Origin: Pontivivens insulae
GTDB lineage: Bacteria > Pseudomonadota > Alphaproteobacteria > Rhodobacterales > Rhodobacteraceae
Reading direction: 5' to 3'
Length of the DNA stretch: 64,000 nucleotides
Assembly (NCBI RefSeq): GCF_900302495.1
Contig: NZ_OMKW01000002.1
Span: forward strand, 62,001 to 126,000
Shown here: piece by piece, positions 33,609 to 42,093 of the stretch
How the letters are laid out: each line of letters begins with the position of its first letter
Numbering within the stretch: position 1 is the stretch's first letter
Translations under genes and position numbers: made by a program
The notes under the pieces: model-generated
What the model saw: only the letters and a program-made list of their open reading frames with translations
Databases searched by the model: none
What the model was told of the DNA's origin: nothing

Positions 33609-34914
33609 TGCGCACCTCGACGGGCAAGCCCGACGGCACCGTCTCGGGGCGCCCCAGACGGCCCGTCAATGCGGTGTCGCCCGTCAGGCCTTGCAGAAAC
33701 GCGACCACATCGGCCACTTGTGCATCGGTGAGGCTGCGTTCCTCGATGTCGATCGCGCGTGAAAGCCGCGCCCGTTCGCGCCGGTCCTGGAAACTGACAA
33801 AATCAATCTCTGCAAGCCATTCGACCTCCGGCAAGGCCACATCCGCTGGCTGCCAAGCCTCAAAGCTTTCAACCGGAGACAGGTGGTGGCGTACGATCCC
33901 CTCAATTGTGTCGTAGGCGCCATTGTGCCCATAAGGGCCGGTGAGGGCGACGTTGCGCAGCTGTGGCGTTCGGAAGCGGTAGGCGTCCTCCAGTACGTCC
34001 GTTTCCGCCATGCGGCCCAGATCGCGGGAATATGGATCGAAGCGCCGCGTGCGACCCGGTCCGAAATGGGGCAGGGCGAGCGCGTGGAATTCTTGGTCGG
34101 ACAGCAGCGGACCCTTGTGGCAGTCAGAACAACCCGCTTCGCCAAAGAACAGCTCCATGCCTGATTGTTGCTGGGCGGTCAGCGCGGTCGTGTCCCCGGC
34201 AAGGAAGCGGTCATAAGCGCTGTCATGGCTGCGCCATTCAGACGTGATGAATGCAGCAATGGCGTTTGCAACCTCCACGATGGTCACATCATCGGCCGTG
34301 TCGACCTCTTCAAATGCGGCCACAAACATCTCTCCATATTCCGGGATCGTGCGCACGTTGAAGGCGATGATGGGCCAGGGGTAGTCAATGCGCTCATAGG
34401 CGCGGCCTGCGATCTCGTTCTCTTCAGGACTGCCCGCCATCTCCACTTCGGAGACGATGGGAAACAGCGCCTGTGCGGCGACAATGTTGTCGAGGCCGAG
34501 TGGCAGCCATTCCTCAGCCGGAGAGTTGAAGCCGTTCTGATAGAGGTCGGACACCGACAGCCGGCCATCGTGGAACAGCAGCTCGATTGAGGTGTGGCCG
34601 AGGTTGAAGAGCGCAGGTGCGTTCCGCGGCACCCGCTTCTCGATGGGTGTGTCGAGGCTGGCAACGCGATCAGCCCCCAGCCCCTCGCCGCCCTCGCCAA
34701 TCCCCAATGGCAGGCCATCGCCCCCGGCAAGATCGTGATGGTGGCATGTTCCGCAGGAGATATTGCGGTTGCCCGACAGGATCGGATCATAAAATAAGAG
34801 CCGCCCAATTTCCGCCTGCGCCTCATCAAAGGGGACATAGTCGGTTGGATCAATCGCCTCCTGCGCAAAAGCAGCTCCGGTGCTCAAGATCAGTGTTGAG
34901 ACCACGCGACGCAC
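33601..34914 (-). CDS. Diheme cytochrome c peroxidase / MauG-family protein
   Basis: About 437 residues. An N-terminal signal peptide (RRVVSTLILSTGAAFAQ) directs it to the periplasm. Two heme c sites are CGTCH (54-58) and CSDCH (262-266), the spacing of the CCP/MauG family, with an axial-ligand candidate Met in SEVEMAGSPEENE. The family reduces peroxide with c-type cytochromes or oxidises protein or small substrates. Its last eight bases overlap the sugar kinase, so it heads the sugar operon. The start is unsure: GTG 34914 gives a good signal peptide but has no clear ribosome site; a longer frame upstream runs antisense to the Sel1 gene and is rejected. Confidence 0.82.
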   Translation of the reverse strand: MRRVVSTLILSTGAAFAQEAIDPTDYVPFDEAQAEIGRLLFYDPILSGNRNISCGTCHHHDLAGGDGLPLGIGEGGEGLGADRVASLDTPIEKRVPRNAPALFNLGHTSIELLFHDGRLSVSDLYQNGFNSPAEEWLPLGLDNIVAAQALFPIVSEVEMAGSPEENEIAGRAYERIDYPWPIIAFNVRTIPEYGEMFVAAFEEVDTADDVTIVEVANAIAAFITSEWRSHDSAYDRFLAGDTTALTAQQQSGMELFFGEAGCSDCHKGPLLSDQEFHALALPHFGPGRTRRFDPYSRDLGRMAETDVLEDAYRFRTPQLRNVALTGPYGHNGAYDTIEGIVRHHLSPVESFEAWQPADVALPEVEWLAEIDFVSFQDRRERARLSRAIDIEERSLTDAQVADVVAFLQGLTGDTALTGRLGRPETVPSGLPVEVRND

Positions 34915-34950
34915 ACGGCAGGCTGCAGGCAACAGATATTGGAGACCACG

Positions 34951-35430
34951 ATGAGAATTTTGAGCCTTACGCTGGCGGGCGCCATGCTCTTCACCCCGGC
35001 GGCCCAAGCGGATGTCGAGCACGCGCGCGACCTGATGGAGGAAGGTCGGTTCGAGGAGGCGATGGCGGAATTTCTGCCGGCGGCCCGATCCGGCAACGCC
35101 GATGCCGAAGAGTGGATCGGCATCATGTATGCGATGGGTCTGGGTGTGGAGCGTGACGATGTGCGCGCCTTCGATTGGTATCTGCGCAGCGCCATGAAGG
35201 GGCACCCCGGTGCCCAATCCGGCGTCGGCTGGTACTACGAGATCGGTCGCGGCATGCCCGAACCCGATCTTGTGCGCGCCTATATGTGGTACGTTCTCAG
35301 CGCCATTGGCGGTGATCCGGACGCGGCGATCTCTCTGGAAGAAGTTGTGAAGAAAATGACGCGGGAACAAATCGATCAGGCCTTGGTAATGGTCGAAGAC
35401 TATCGGGCGTGGCTCTACCCGTTTCGGTAA
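34951..35430 (+). CDS. Secreted Sel1-repeat protein
   Basis: 159 residues. Signal peptide ends near AQA (residue 19-20). Sel1-like helical repeats follow: EEGRFEEAMAEFLPAARSGNADAEEWIGIMYAMG, then VRAFDWYLRSAMKGHPGAQSGVGWYYEIG and VRAYMWYVLSAIGGD. These are protein-protein scaffolds. GGAG six bases upstream fixes ATG 34951. It is divergent from the peroxidase gene with only 36 bp between start codons, so promoters overlap, and they may be co-regulated. Target unknown. Confidence 0.75.
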   Translation: MRILSLTLAGAMLFTPAAQADVEHARDLMEEGRFEEAMAEFLPAARSGNADAEEWIGIMYAMGLGVERDDVRAFDWYLRSAMKGHPGAQSGVGWYYEIGRGMPEPDLVRAYMWYVLSAIGGDPDAAISLEEVVKKMTREQIDQALVMVEDYRAWLYPFR

Positions 35431-35431
35431 A

Positions 35432-35488
35432 CGGGGCGACCCGAAGGCCGCCCCGCAGATGGATCATCCGGGCCGCCGAACGGCCCGG
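35432..35488. terminator. Pair of hairpins between the Sel1 gene and dctP
   Basis: Two GC-rich stem-loops lie between the convergent genes: CGGGGCG (35432-35438) with 35449-35455, and CCGGGCCG (35468-35475) with 35481-35488. The second is followed on the plus strand by GGTTTC, the first on the minus strand by GTTT. Together they look like a bidirectional terminator. Confidence 0.6.
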
Positions 35489-35502
35489 TTTCATCCCTCG
35501 GA

Positions 35503-36558
35503 TCAGTTGAGGTCAGCCTCGTAAGACGCGTCGATATCCGCCTCTGCTTCGGCTACGGCCTCACGCAGCGCGCCGAGGATTTCCGGGCCGCCTTCCACGT
35601 TCTCTTCGAACCAGGTGTAGACGGGCTGTGCTGCTTCAGCGAAGGCCGCTGCTTCTTCCGGTGTCGGGACGTAGAGATCGCCGCCACCTTCAACAAACTC
35701 AGCATAGGCGTCGATGGATTTACGCTTCGGTGAGGCGAAGGTTGCCTGCTGCAGCGCATAGAAGCCGTCGACGACAACGCGGCGCATGTCTTCGGGCATG
35801 GACATGAAGGTCTCGTTCGACATGAACCACAGCGCACCCATATAGGCGTGGCGATCCAGCGTCACATATTGCAGACCCGCATCGGGGAAGCGCATGCCCA
35901 TGATGTCGGTGATGCCGTTCTTGGACCCTTCGACAACGCCAGTCTGGAAGGAGGTGAACAGCTCAGGCCACGGAATCGGGGTCGGGGACGCGCCAAGGGC
36001 CGTCACCAGCTCCTGCGGCAGTTCCGCCACAACGGTGCGGATCTTCAGGCCTTCCATGTCCTCGGGGTTCTGAATGCGGCGCTGGGTGTTGGCGAAGTTG
36101 CGCCAGCCACCGGTGTTGCCGATGGTCATCAGACGGATGGTGTTGTCGCTGTCCGCCAGCGCCATATCGCGCATGGTGCGTACGAAGTCGCCCTGCATCA
36201 CATGCTCCGCCACGCGGTCATCGCGCATCAGGTAGGGCAGATCGAGCACCTGCACGTAGGGGAACAGCGACGCCGCGCCGCCCGACGTGGAGATATAGAC
36301 GTCGATGGAGCCGTCTGCGACGCCCTGAAGACACTCGTCCCCGGTGGAGCAGAGCTGCGTGCCGATGAACAGTTCAACTTCGATGGCACCGTTGGAGGCC
36401 GCTTCAACGTAATCCTTGAAGACGATCAGACCGTCATAGTCTTCGTCATTCTCGTTGGAGTTGGCCGTCGCGCGGATCGTGAATTCCTGCGCTGTGGCCG
36501 AAATCGCGGTGCCTGCCAGCATCGTCGCCAGCATTGCCGCCTTCATCATGGTTTTCAT
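35503..36558 (-). CDS. TRAP transporter substrate-binding protein DctP type
   Basis: 351 residues. Signal peptide with cleavage near ATAQ (residue 24). The DctP fold is shown by GAIEVELFIGTQLCSTGDECLQGVADGSIDVYI, the ligand-Arg region GLKIRTVVAELPQELVTALGASPTPIPWPELFTSFQTGVVEG and VTLDRHAYMGALWFMSNETFM. TRAP binding proteins capture organic acids, sulfonates or sugar acids in the periplasm. It is third in the order dctQ-dctM-dctP, with a 64-bp gap after dctM. Confidence 0.92.
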   Translation of the reverse strand: MKTMMKAAMLATMLAGTAISATAQEFTIRATANSNENDEDYDGLIVFKDYVEAASNGAIEVELFIGTQLCSTGDECLQGVADGSIDVYISTSGGAASLFPYVQVLDLPYLMRDDRVAEHVMQGDFVRTMRDMALADSDNTIRLMTIGNTGGWRNFANTQRRIQNPEDMEGLKIRTVVAELPQELVTALGASPTPIPWPELFTSFQTGVVEGSKNGITDIMGMRFPDAGLQYVTLDRHAYMGALWFMSNETFMSMPEDMRRVVVDGFYALQQATFASPKRKSIDAYAEFVEGGGDLYVPTPEEAAAFAEAAQPVYTWFEENVEGGPEILGALREAVAEAEADIDASYEADLN

Positions 36559-36622
36559 TGAGGGGTTCCTCCTTGTTGAGACCCGGATTTTTGTTGTGGG
36601 CCGGTTTTATGAATGTCTTGCG

Positions 36623-38107
36623 TCAGTTGGCAAAGCCGGTGAGACGCGGAATGGTCATTGAAATCGCAGGGACATAGGTGATCAGGAAGATCACAGCGAT
36701 CTCCACCGCCAGGAAGGGCAGGATCGCCTTCGAGATTGTCTCGACCCTCTCGCCTGAGACCGAACTCGCAACGAAGAGCACCAGTCCCATGGGCGGTGTC
36801 GCGAGGCCCACGGTCAGGTTCACCGACATGATGATTGCGAAGTGGATGCTGTCGACGCCCAGATCAGTGAAGATCGGGCCCAGGATCGGGCCGAGAATGA
36901 TGATCGCGGGCCCTGCATCCAGGAACATGCCGACGATGAACAAAAGCAGGTTGATCAGGAACAACAGCGTCAGCGGGTTGTCGGACAGGCCCAGCATGAA
37001 GGCGGCCAGAGTCTCTGGCGTGTGGGAAAGGCTCACCACCGTCTTGAAGGCCATTGCCGCGCCAACCAGCAACAGCACGACAGCCGAGGTCATGGCCGCG
37101 CGGCGCAGAACATCGGGCAGGTCCCGAATGGTCATGGATTTCAGCAGCATCAGCGAAATCACCGCTGCGTAAGCGACCGCAATCGCGCCTGCTTCTGTCG
37201 GCGTAAACACTCCGCCCAGAATGCCGCCAAGGATGATGATCGGCGTCTGCAATGGCACAACTGCGCGCTTGTAGACCGTGCGGGCTTCCTCGCTCATCGA
37301 TTTGCGGGCGCGGAAGAAGATACCCTCGCTCAACAGCAGGAAGACAACAAACAGGACCCAACCGTTGATCGCGGGCAGGGTCACTGCAAATCCGATCAGC
37401 GCCCAAATAATGTAGAGTACGCCAGCCATGTTGATACGGGCCAGCACACGGGCGATCAGGTTTTCCACAGGGCCGATCGTGCGGTCGGCCTTCACAATGC
37501 GCTCTGCCTTGGGCAAGTCATATTTGTCCGCCATCAGGCGCACGACCAACATCAGACCCGCACCGATCAAAATACCGGGCACAATGCCTGCCAGGAACAA
37601 GGCGGCGACGCTCTCACCCATGACGTAGGCATAGATGATCATGATCCCTGACGGCGGAATGATTGGCCCGATGACGGAGGATGCGGCGGTTACGGCCGCT
37701 GCGAATTTGCGGCTATAGCCGTTCTTTTCCATCGCCGGGATCAGCATCGAGCCAAGGGCTGAGGTGTCCGCGACGGCAGAGCCGGACAGGCCCGCAAACA
37801 GGATCGAAGATAGAATGTTCACATGTGCCAGCCCGCCGCGCAGGTGGCCCATCAGGGCCTGACTGAACTCGACCAGGCGCAGCGTAATGCCACCGCGGTT
37901 CATCATCTCGCCCGCCAACATGAAGAACGGGATCGCCATCAGCGGGAAGGAGTTCATGCCTTGGTAAACGTTGCGGTAGAGCAGCGCGATGTCCCGCTCC
38001 TGCCCGTTGAGCCAGAGCAGAAAGCCCGGTGCGAACAGCAGCGCGAAAAAGACCGGCAAGCCAACCAGCAGAAGGATCAGAAAGAGTGGGAGAAACCAGA
38101 CCAGCAT
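36623..38107 (-). CDS. TRAP transporter large permease DctM type
   Basis: 494 residues with about twelve to fourteen membrane helices. DctM landmarks: FALLFAPGFLLWLNG, SSILFAGLSGSAVADTSALG, VIGPIIPPSGIMIIYAY, FTPTEAGAIAVAYA and GPILGPIFTDLGVD. It carries the sodium-coupled substrate path. It shares one base with the dctQ stop (38107), so the two are coupled. A long hydrophilic-bordered insert between about residues 210 and 270 is present, as in some larger DctM proteins. Confidence 0.93.
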   Translation of the reverse strand: MLVWFLPLFLILLLVGLPVFFALLFAPGFLLWLNGQERDIALLYRNVYQGMNSFPLMAIPFFMLAGEMMNRGGITLRLVEFSQALMGHLRGGLAHVNILSSILFAGLSGSAVADTSALGSMLIPAMEKNGYSRKFAAAVTAASSVIGPIIPPSGIMIIYAYVMGESVAALFLAGIVPGILIGAGLMLVVRLMADKYDLPKAERIVKADRTIGPVENLIARVLARINMAGVLYIIWALIGFAVTLPAINGWVLFVVFLLLSEGIFFRARKSMSEEARTVYKRAVVPLQTPIIILGGILGGVFTPTEAGAIAVAYAAVISLMLLKSMTIRDLPDVLRRAAMTSAVVLLLVGAAMAFKTVVSLSHTPETLAAFMLGLSDNPLTLLFLINLLLFIVGMFLDAGPAIIILGPILGPIFTDLGVDSIHFAIIMSVNLTVGLATPPMGLVLFVASSVSGERVETISKAILPFLAVEIAVIFLITYVPAISMTIPRLTGFAN

Positions 38108-38697
38108 TATTCAGCTCCCACTGGCATTTCGGCCCCGTCATGAGGCAGTTTCGCGTCGGGCATCGTCATCGCGACGAGTGTGCGCAGGACCAGCTCGACA
38201 TTGATCACGAACAGCATGATCACGCAGACAAAGAGGCTGGAAAACATCCAGTTGTTCTGAAAGCGGATCCGCTCCCCGCCAAACAGATCGAGCGGGATAC
38301 GAAGAGAGGCAGAATTGCCGCGCCCAACAAAACTGAACACGTGGTCGTAGCCAAGTGTGACAGCTGTCCACAACACGATGGTGCTGATTACCAGCAGGAT
38401 CAGCAATCCAATCGAGGCCAGCACCTTTGGCAGCATGCGCAGTAGCATATCAATGCTGACAAACCCGCCCCAGCGATAAGCCGATGGGGCAATGAACGCG
38501 GTCATCCATAGCATCAGGAAACGCGCGGCTTCTTCCGACCAATTCGGCGCAGAGTTGAACACGTAGCGCATGATAACCTGATAGAGGATGATCAGAACCA
38601 TCAGCCCCAACGCCATCCAGGCGAGGGCACGGCCGACGCTTAAGATCGCACTGTTGACGGTCATCAGTATGCGCAACGGCGCCAGCAGAGTGTTCAA
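38107..38697 (-). CDS. TRAP transporter small permease DctQ type
   Basis: About 196 residues with four membrane helices and the DctQ motif SAPNWSEEAARFLMLWMTAFIAPSAYRWGG. The start is probably TTG 38697, since GGGGAG is seven bases upstream; a TTG at 38724 has no such site. It is the first gene of the dctQ-dctM-dctP transporter operon. A GGTTTC/GAAACC inverted repeat lies 56-85 bp upstream. Confidence 0.88.
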   Translation of the reverse strand: MNTLLAPLRILMTVNSAILSVGRALAWMALGLMVLIILYQVIMRYVFNSAPNWSEEAARFLMLWMTAFIAPSAYRWGGFVSIDMLLRMLPKVLASIGLLILLVISTIVLWTAVTLGYDHVFSFVGRGNSASLRIPLDLFGGERIRFQNNWMFSSLFVCVIMLFVINVELVLRTLVAMTMPDAKLPHDGAEMPVGAE

Positions 38698-38752
38698 GAT
38701 GTTTCTCCCCGGCCCGAGGGCCAAACGGTCTCCGCACTCTTTTGGCGCGGTT

Positions 38753-38782
38753 TGGTTTCAAATCGTTGGCGAAGCGAAACCA
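38753..38782. promoter_or_regulatory. Candidate DeoR-family operator before the TRAP operon
   Basis: TGGTTTC (38753-38759) and GAAACCA (38776-38782) form a 7-bp inverted repeat with a 16-base spacer between the DeoR-type gene and dctQ. The TTTC/GAAA core is shared with the palindrome in front of that regulator (39605-39630). Confidence 0.4.
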
Positions 38783-38804
38783 CCTGTCAAGGAAAACTGT
38801 CCGT

Positions 38805-39563
38805 TCAGGCCAGTTTGATCGCGACGTCGCTGTCCTCGCAAATCGCGCGGATCGCATCAGGTGGAGTCCCGTCCGAGACGAGAGTGTGTACCTGTGAGAC
38901 GCGTCCGACGAAGACTGGCGCGCTCTGCCCGAACTTCGTCTGATCGACCCCCAGAATAACATGGCGCGCCGTCTCCATGATCGCTGCCGCAACTTGTGCT
39001 TCGCGCAAATCATGGTCGAGAAGGTCGCCATTCGGGGCAATTGCAGCGGCGCCGATCAGGGCATAATCCACGCGAAACTGCCGGATGAAGCTCACGGCCT
39101 GTTCACCCACAATGGCGCCGTCACTGTCGCGAACGCCGCCGCCCGCAATCAAAACCTGAACGCCTGCCATGGCCCGTAAGTTGTTGGCAACATTTACGTT
39201 ATCACAAATGACGCGTAGTCCCGAATGTTGGCCAAGCGCCATAGCAGCTTCTTCGGTGGTGGTGCCGACATTGATGAACACTGTTGCATTGTCCGGGATC
39301 AGCTGCGCGATTGTTGCGCCGATCCGGGCCTTCTGCCGGGCGGCGACCAGCTTGCGATGTTCATAGCGGATATAGTCTTGCCCCGGTGCACGCACGGCGC
39401 CACCATGAAACCGGACGGCACGCCCCATTTGCTCAAGCTGGCGCAGGTCTTTGCGGATCGTCTGCGGCGTTGTCTCGAACCGCTGCACCATATCCGCGAC
39501 GAGGACGCGCCCCTGTGAATTCAGGAGTGAGAGCAGATCACGCTGTCGCTGTGTGAGGGTCAT
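38805..39563 (-). CDS. DeoR-family transcriptional regulator
   Basis: 252 residues. N-terminal helix-turn-helix (LTQRQRDLLSLLNSQGRVLVADMVQRFETTPQTIRKDLRQLE) with the DeoR signature, then the sugar-phosphate sensor domain with FINVGTTTEEAAMAL and the C-terminal ILGVDQTKFGQSAPV. DeoR-type repressors respond to phosphorylated sugars. It lies directly upstream of the TRAP operon on the same strand and may repress it. It is a paralogue of the regulator at 39639-40403. Confidence 0.92.
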   Translation of the reverse strand: MTLTQRQRDLLSLLNSQGRVLVADMVQRFETTPQTIRKDLRQLEQMGRAVRFHGGAVRAPGQDYIRYEHRKLVAARQKARIGATIAQLIPDNATVFINVGTTTEEAAMALGQHSGLRVICDNVNVANNLRAMAGVQVLIAGGGVRDSDGAIVGEQAVSFIRQFRVDYALIGAAAIAPNGDLLDHDLREAQVAAAIMETARHVILGVDQTKFGQSAPVFVGRVSQVHTLVSDGTPPDAIRAICEDSDVAIKLA

Positions 39564-39604
39564 GAGAGCCTTGAAACGATTCGCGGTCAGTTTAGCCGCG
39601 CTGA

Positions 39605-39630
39605 CTTTCGTTTTGTAGAAAAAACGAAAG
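39605..39630. promoter_or_regulatory. Palindromic operator CTTTCGTTTT-N6-AAAACGAAAG
   Basis: A perfect 10-bp inverted repeat stands between the two DeoR-family genes, 42 bp before the start of the 38805-39563 regulator. TTTCG-type repeats are usual for DeoR-family proteins, so autoregulation is likely. Read as RNA on the minus strand it would also be a hairpin behind the glpR-like gene, but it has no T tail and is AT-rich. Confidence 0.55.
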
Positions 39631-39638
39631 CAATTCTC

Positions 39639-40403
39639 TCAAAGCATCGTGCAGGTCAGCTTCGTTGCTGACGACTCAAGCTGGCATACCACTTCATCCG
39701 GTGGCGTACTGTCTGTCACGAAGTGATCAAGCTGGTTGAGCGAGCAAATCCGAACTGGCGCCGTGCGGGTGAACTTTTCCGCATCGGCGACGGCAATGGT
39801 CGTTCGGGCGCGGCTCAACATCGTGCGGCTTATGCCTATTTCGGAGGAGTCGAAATCCAGCAACTCCCCATCGCGGTCGATGGCCGAGGCGCCGATTATA
39901 GCAAAATCAGCTTTGTATTGAAGAACCGCTTCTTGCGTCAGGGGGCCCACAAGACCGTTATCTGTGCTGCGCAGATCACCGCCCAGCACTGTCACCGCGC
40001 AATCAGCGTGCGAGGCGAGGATCGAGGCGACGTTCAGATTGTTGGTCATGACCCGCAGCCGCCTGTGCTGGGCCAGGGCGCGGGCAACGGCCTCCGTTGT
40101 CGTTCCGATATTGATAAACAGCGTGCTTCCGTCAGGAATGAGGGAAGCACATTCTCGCCCGATGGCGGCCTTGGCGTCCGACGCCATCGCGCGCCGGGTT
40201 TCATAGGCCAGATTGGCCACACCAGACGGTAAGACCGCCCCGCCATGGACACGCATCAGCGCACCCTGTTCGCACAGCATGTTCAGATCGCGCCGCACTG
40301 TCTGTGTCGCAACGGCCATCTCACGCGCCAAATCCTCAACGGTGACATGACCCTGATCGCGCGCTCGGGCAAGGATCGTCGCCTGTCTCAGGGTCTGGTT
40401 CAT
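39639..40403 (-). CDS. glpR: DeoR-family regulator, GlpR type
   Basis: 254 residues. Helix-turn-helix with VTVEDLAREMAVATQTVRRDLNMLCEQGALMRVHGGAVLP, then the effector domain with LFINIGTTTEAVARAL and the C-terminal IAVADAEKFTRTAPVRI. It is divergent from glpD, the arrangement of the glycerol-3-phosphate repressor GlpR. ATG 40403 is chosen; a further 32 codons are open upstream but run through the operator region into glpD. Three phased GAAC repeats in the 94-bp gap are the likely binding site. Confidence 0.85.
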   Translation of the reverse strand: MNQTLRQATILARARDQGHVTVEDLAREMAVATQTVRRDLNMLCEQGALMRVHGGAVLPSGVANLAYETRRAMASDAKAAIGRECASLIPDGSTLFINIGTTTEAVARALAQHRRLRVMTNNLNVASILASHADCAVTVLGGDLRSTDNGLVGPLTQEAVLQYKADFAIIGASAIDRDGELLDFDSSEIGISRTMLSRARTTIAVADAEKFTRTAPVRICSLNQLDHFVTDSTPPDEVVCQLESSATKLTCTML

Positions 40404-40447
40404 CTTGGAACGATACTCCGCTCGAATCGTTGACGTATGAGCGCAAA

Positions 40448-40473
40448 TGAACATAACCGAACCAAAGTGAACA
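40448..40473. promoter_or_regulatory. Three GAAC repeats at exact 10-bp spacing (candidate GlpR operator)
   Basis: GAAC occurs at 40449, 40459 and 40469, each one helical turn apart, as TGAACA, CGAACC and TGAACA. Known GlpR sites contain TGTTCG/CGAACA half-sites. The repeats end 25 bp before glpD and would present one DNA face to a multimeric repressor. Confidence 0.5.
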
Positions 40474-40497
40474 GGCCCAAACCGGCGGGAGTTGAGC

Positions 40498-42090
40498 ATG
40501 AGTGAGCAGTCAGATCAGATTTTCGACATCTACGTCATCGGTGGCGGTATCAACGGCGTCGGCATTGCCAGGGATGCGGCAGGGCGTGGTCTGAAGGTCG
40601 GTCTGTGCGAGATGGATGATCTGGCGAATGCAACCTCTTCGGCGTCAACGAAACTGTTTCATGGCGGGCTGCGCTACCTCGAATATCTCGAAGTCAATCT
40701 CGTGCGCAAAGCATTGATCGAGCGGGAAACCCTGCTCAAAGCGATGCCGCATATCTCCTGGCCGATGCGCTTCGTTCTGCCCTTTCATCAGGATATGCGT
40801 TTCGAGGGCGAGACGCCTGTTTCGAAAATGCTCAACACGGTGATGCCTTGGATGAAGGGCCGCCGTCCATCCTGGCTCGTCCGTTTGGGGCTCTTTGCTT
40901 ATGATAATCTGGGTGGGCGTGAGATCCTTCCGGGCACGAAGACCCTGGACTTGCGCCGCGATCCAGCCGGTCAGGTTTTGGACGATAAATTTGTGAAGGC
41001 GTTCGAATATTCGGACTGCTGGGTAGAGGATGCCCGGCTCGTTGTTCTAAACGCCCGTGATGCGGCCGAACGCGGCGCGGAAGTTCTGGTACGGACCAAA
41101 TGCATCGGGGCGCAACGGCATGCCGATCACTGGGATATTGAGCTTGAAGACGTCCGCACTGGGGAGCGAATGACCCGAAAAGCCCGCTCCATCGTCAATG
41201 CGGGTGGTCCTTGGGTAGAGGATCTGATCCGCAACACGATCCGCATCAATTCCAGCGAAGGGGTCCGGCTCGTGCGGGGATCGCACATCGTCGTCAAGAA
41301 ATTGTTTGACCATGACAAGGCTTACTTCCTGCAAGGCACGGACGGACGGATCATGTTTGCTATCCCCTATCAGGAGGACTTCACCCTGATCGGGACGACC
41401 GACCATGATCATGACGGCGCGCCCGGCACCGCTGTCTGCACGCCGGAAGAGGCTGATTATATGCGCAATTTCGTGGCCGACTACTTCAAGGTCGATATTG
41501 CGCCGGAAGACATCGTGTGGACCTATTCCGGCGTCCGGCCGCTTTATGACGATGGCGCGAAATCTGCCACCGCAGCTACACGGGATTACGTCTTGACGCT
41601 CGATGCGGTCGGCGGGCAGGCACCGTTGCTGAACGTCTTTGGCGGGAAGATCACGACCTATCGCAAACTGGCCGAGGCCGCGATGACCAAGCTGAGCGCA
41701 CCGCTGGACGTCGAGGATCGTCAATGGACGGCTGGCGCGGCTTTGCCCGGCGGCAACTTTGCAGTCGAGGACGTGCAGCGCCTGATCGACGGATTGCAAA
41801 CGACCTATTCGTTCCTTTCGGCCAAATGGGCGCGTCGTCTGATCCGGGCTTACGGCACGGATGCCAGCGTCATGCTCGATGGCGCCCGCGCCAAGGAAGA
41901 GTTGGGCCGTGACTTCGGCGCCGATCTGACCGAGCGAGAGGTTATCTTCTTGATGGAGAAGGAATACGCCCGGCGTGCCGAGGATGTCGTTTGGCGCCGC
42001 TCCAAACAGGGTCTGCGCATGAGCGCTGATCAGATTGCCGCGCTCGACGAGTGGATGGTCGCGCGCGCGTCAGTCCAGGCAGCAGCCTGA
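40498..42090 (+). CDS. glpD: Aerobic glycerol-3-phosphate dehydrogenase
   Basis: 530 residues. This FAD enzyme at the inner membrane oxidises glycerol 3-phosphate to dihydroxyacetone phosphate and passes electrons to quinone. The FAD motif is IYVIGGGINGVGIARDAAGR, followed by SSASTKLFHGGLRYLEYLE, GGPWVEDLI and FTLIGTTDHDHDGAPG. The C-terminal domain with ERE/EYARRAEDVVWRRSKQGL is intact. ATG 40498 follows GGGAG at six bases. glpF and glpK are not in the window. It ends four bases before convergent fliM. Confidence 0.96.
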   Translation: MSEQSDQIFDIYVIGGGINGVGIARDAAGRGLKVGLCEMDDLANATSSASTKLFHGGLRYLEYLEVNLVRKALIERETLLKAMPHISWPMRFVLPFHQDMRFEGETPVSKMLNTVMPWMKGRRPSWLVRLGLFAYDNLGGREILPGTKTLDLRRDPAGQVLDDKFVKAFEYSDCWVEDARLVVLNARDAAERGAEVLVRTKCIGAQRHADHWDIELEDVRTGERMTRKARSIVNAGGPWVEDLIRNTIRINSSEGVRLVRGSHIVVKKLFDHDKAYFLQGTDGRIMFAIPYQEDFTLIGTTDHDHDGAPGTAVCTPEEADYMRNFVADYFKVDIAPEDIVWTYSGVRPLYDDGAKSATAATRDYVLTLDAVGGQAPLLNVFGGKITTYRKLAEAAMTKLSAPLDVEDRQWTAGAALPGGNFAVEDVQRLIDGLQTTYSFLSAKWARRLIRAYGTDASVMLDGARAKEELGRDFGADLTEREVIFLMEKEYARRAEDVVWRRSKQGLRMSADQIAALDEWMVARASVQAAA

Positions 42091-42093
42091 CCG

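Noticed and set aside
34915-35370. N-terminal extension of the diheme peroxidase
   Set aside because: The extra 152 codons are antisense to the well-supported Sel1 gene; a signal peptide begins at about 34914, so the extension is not used.
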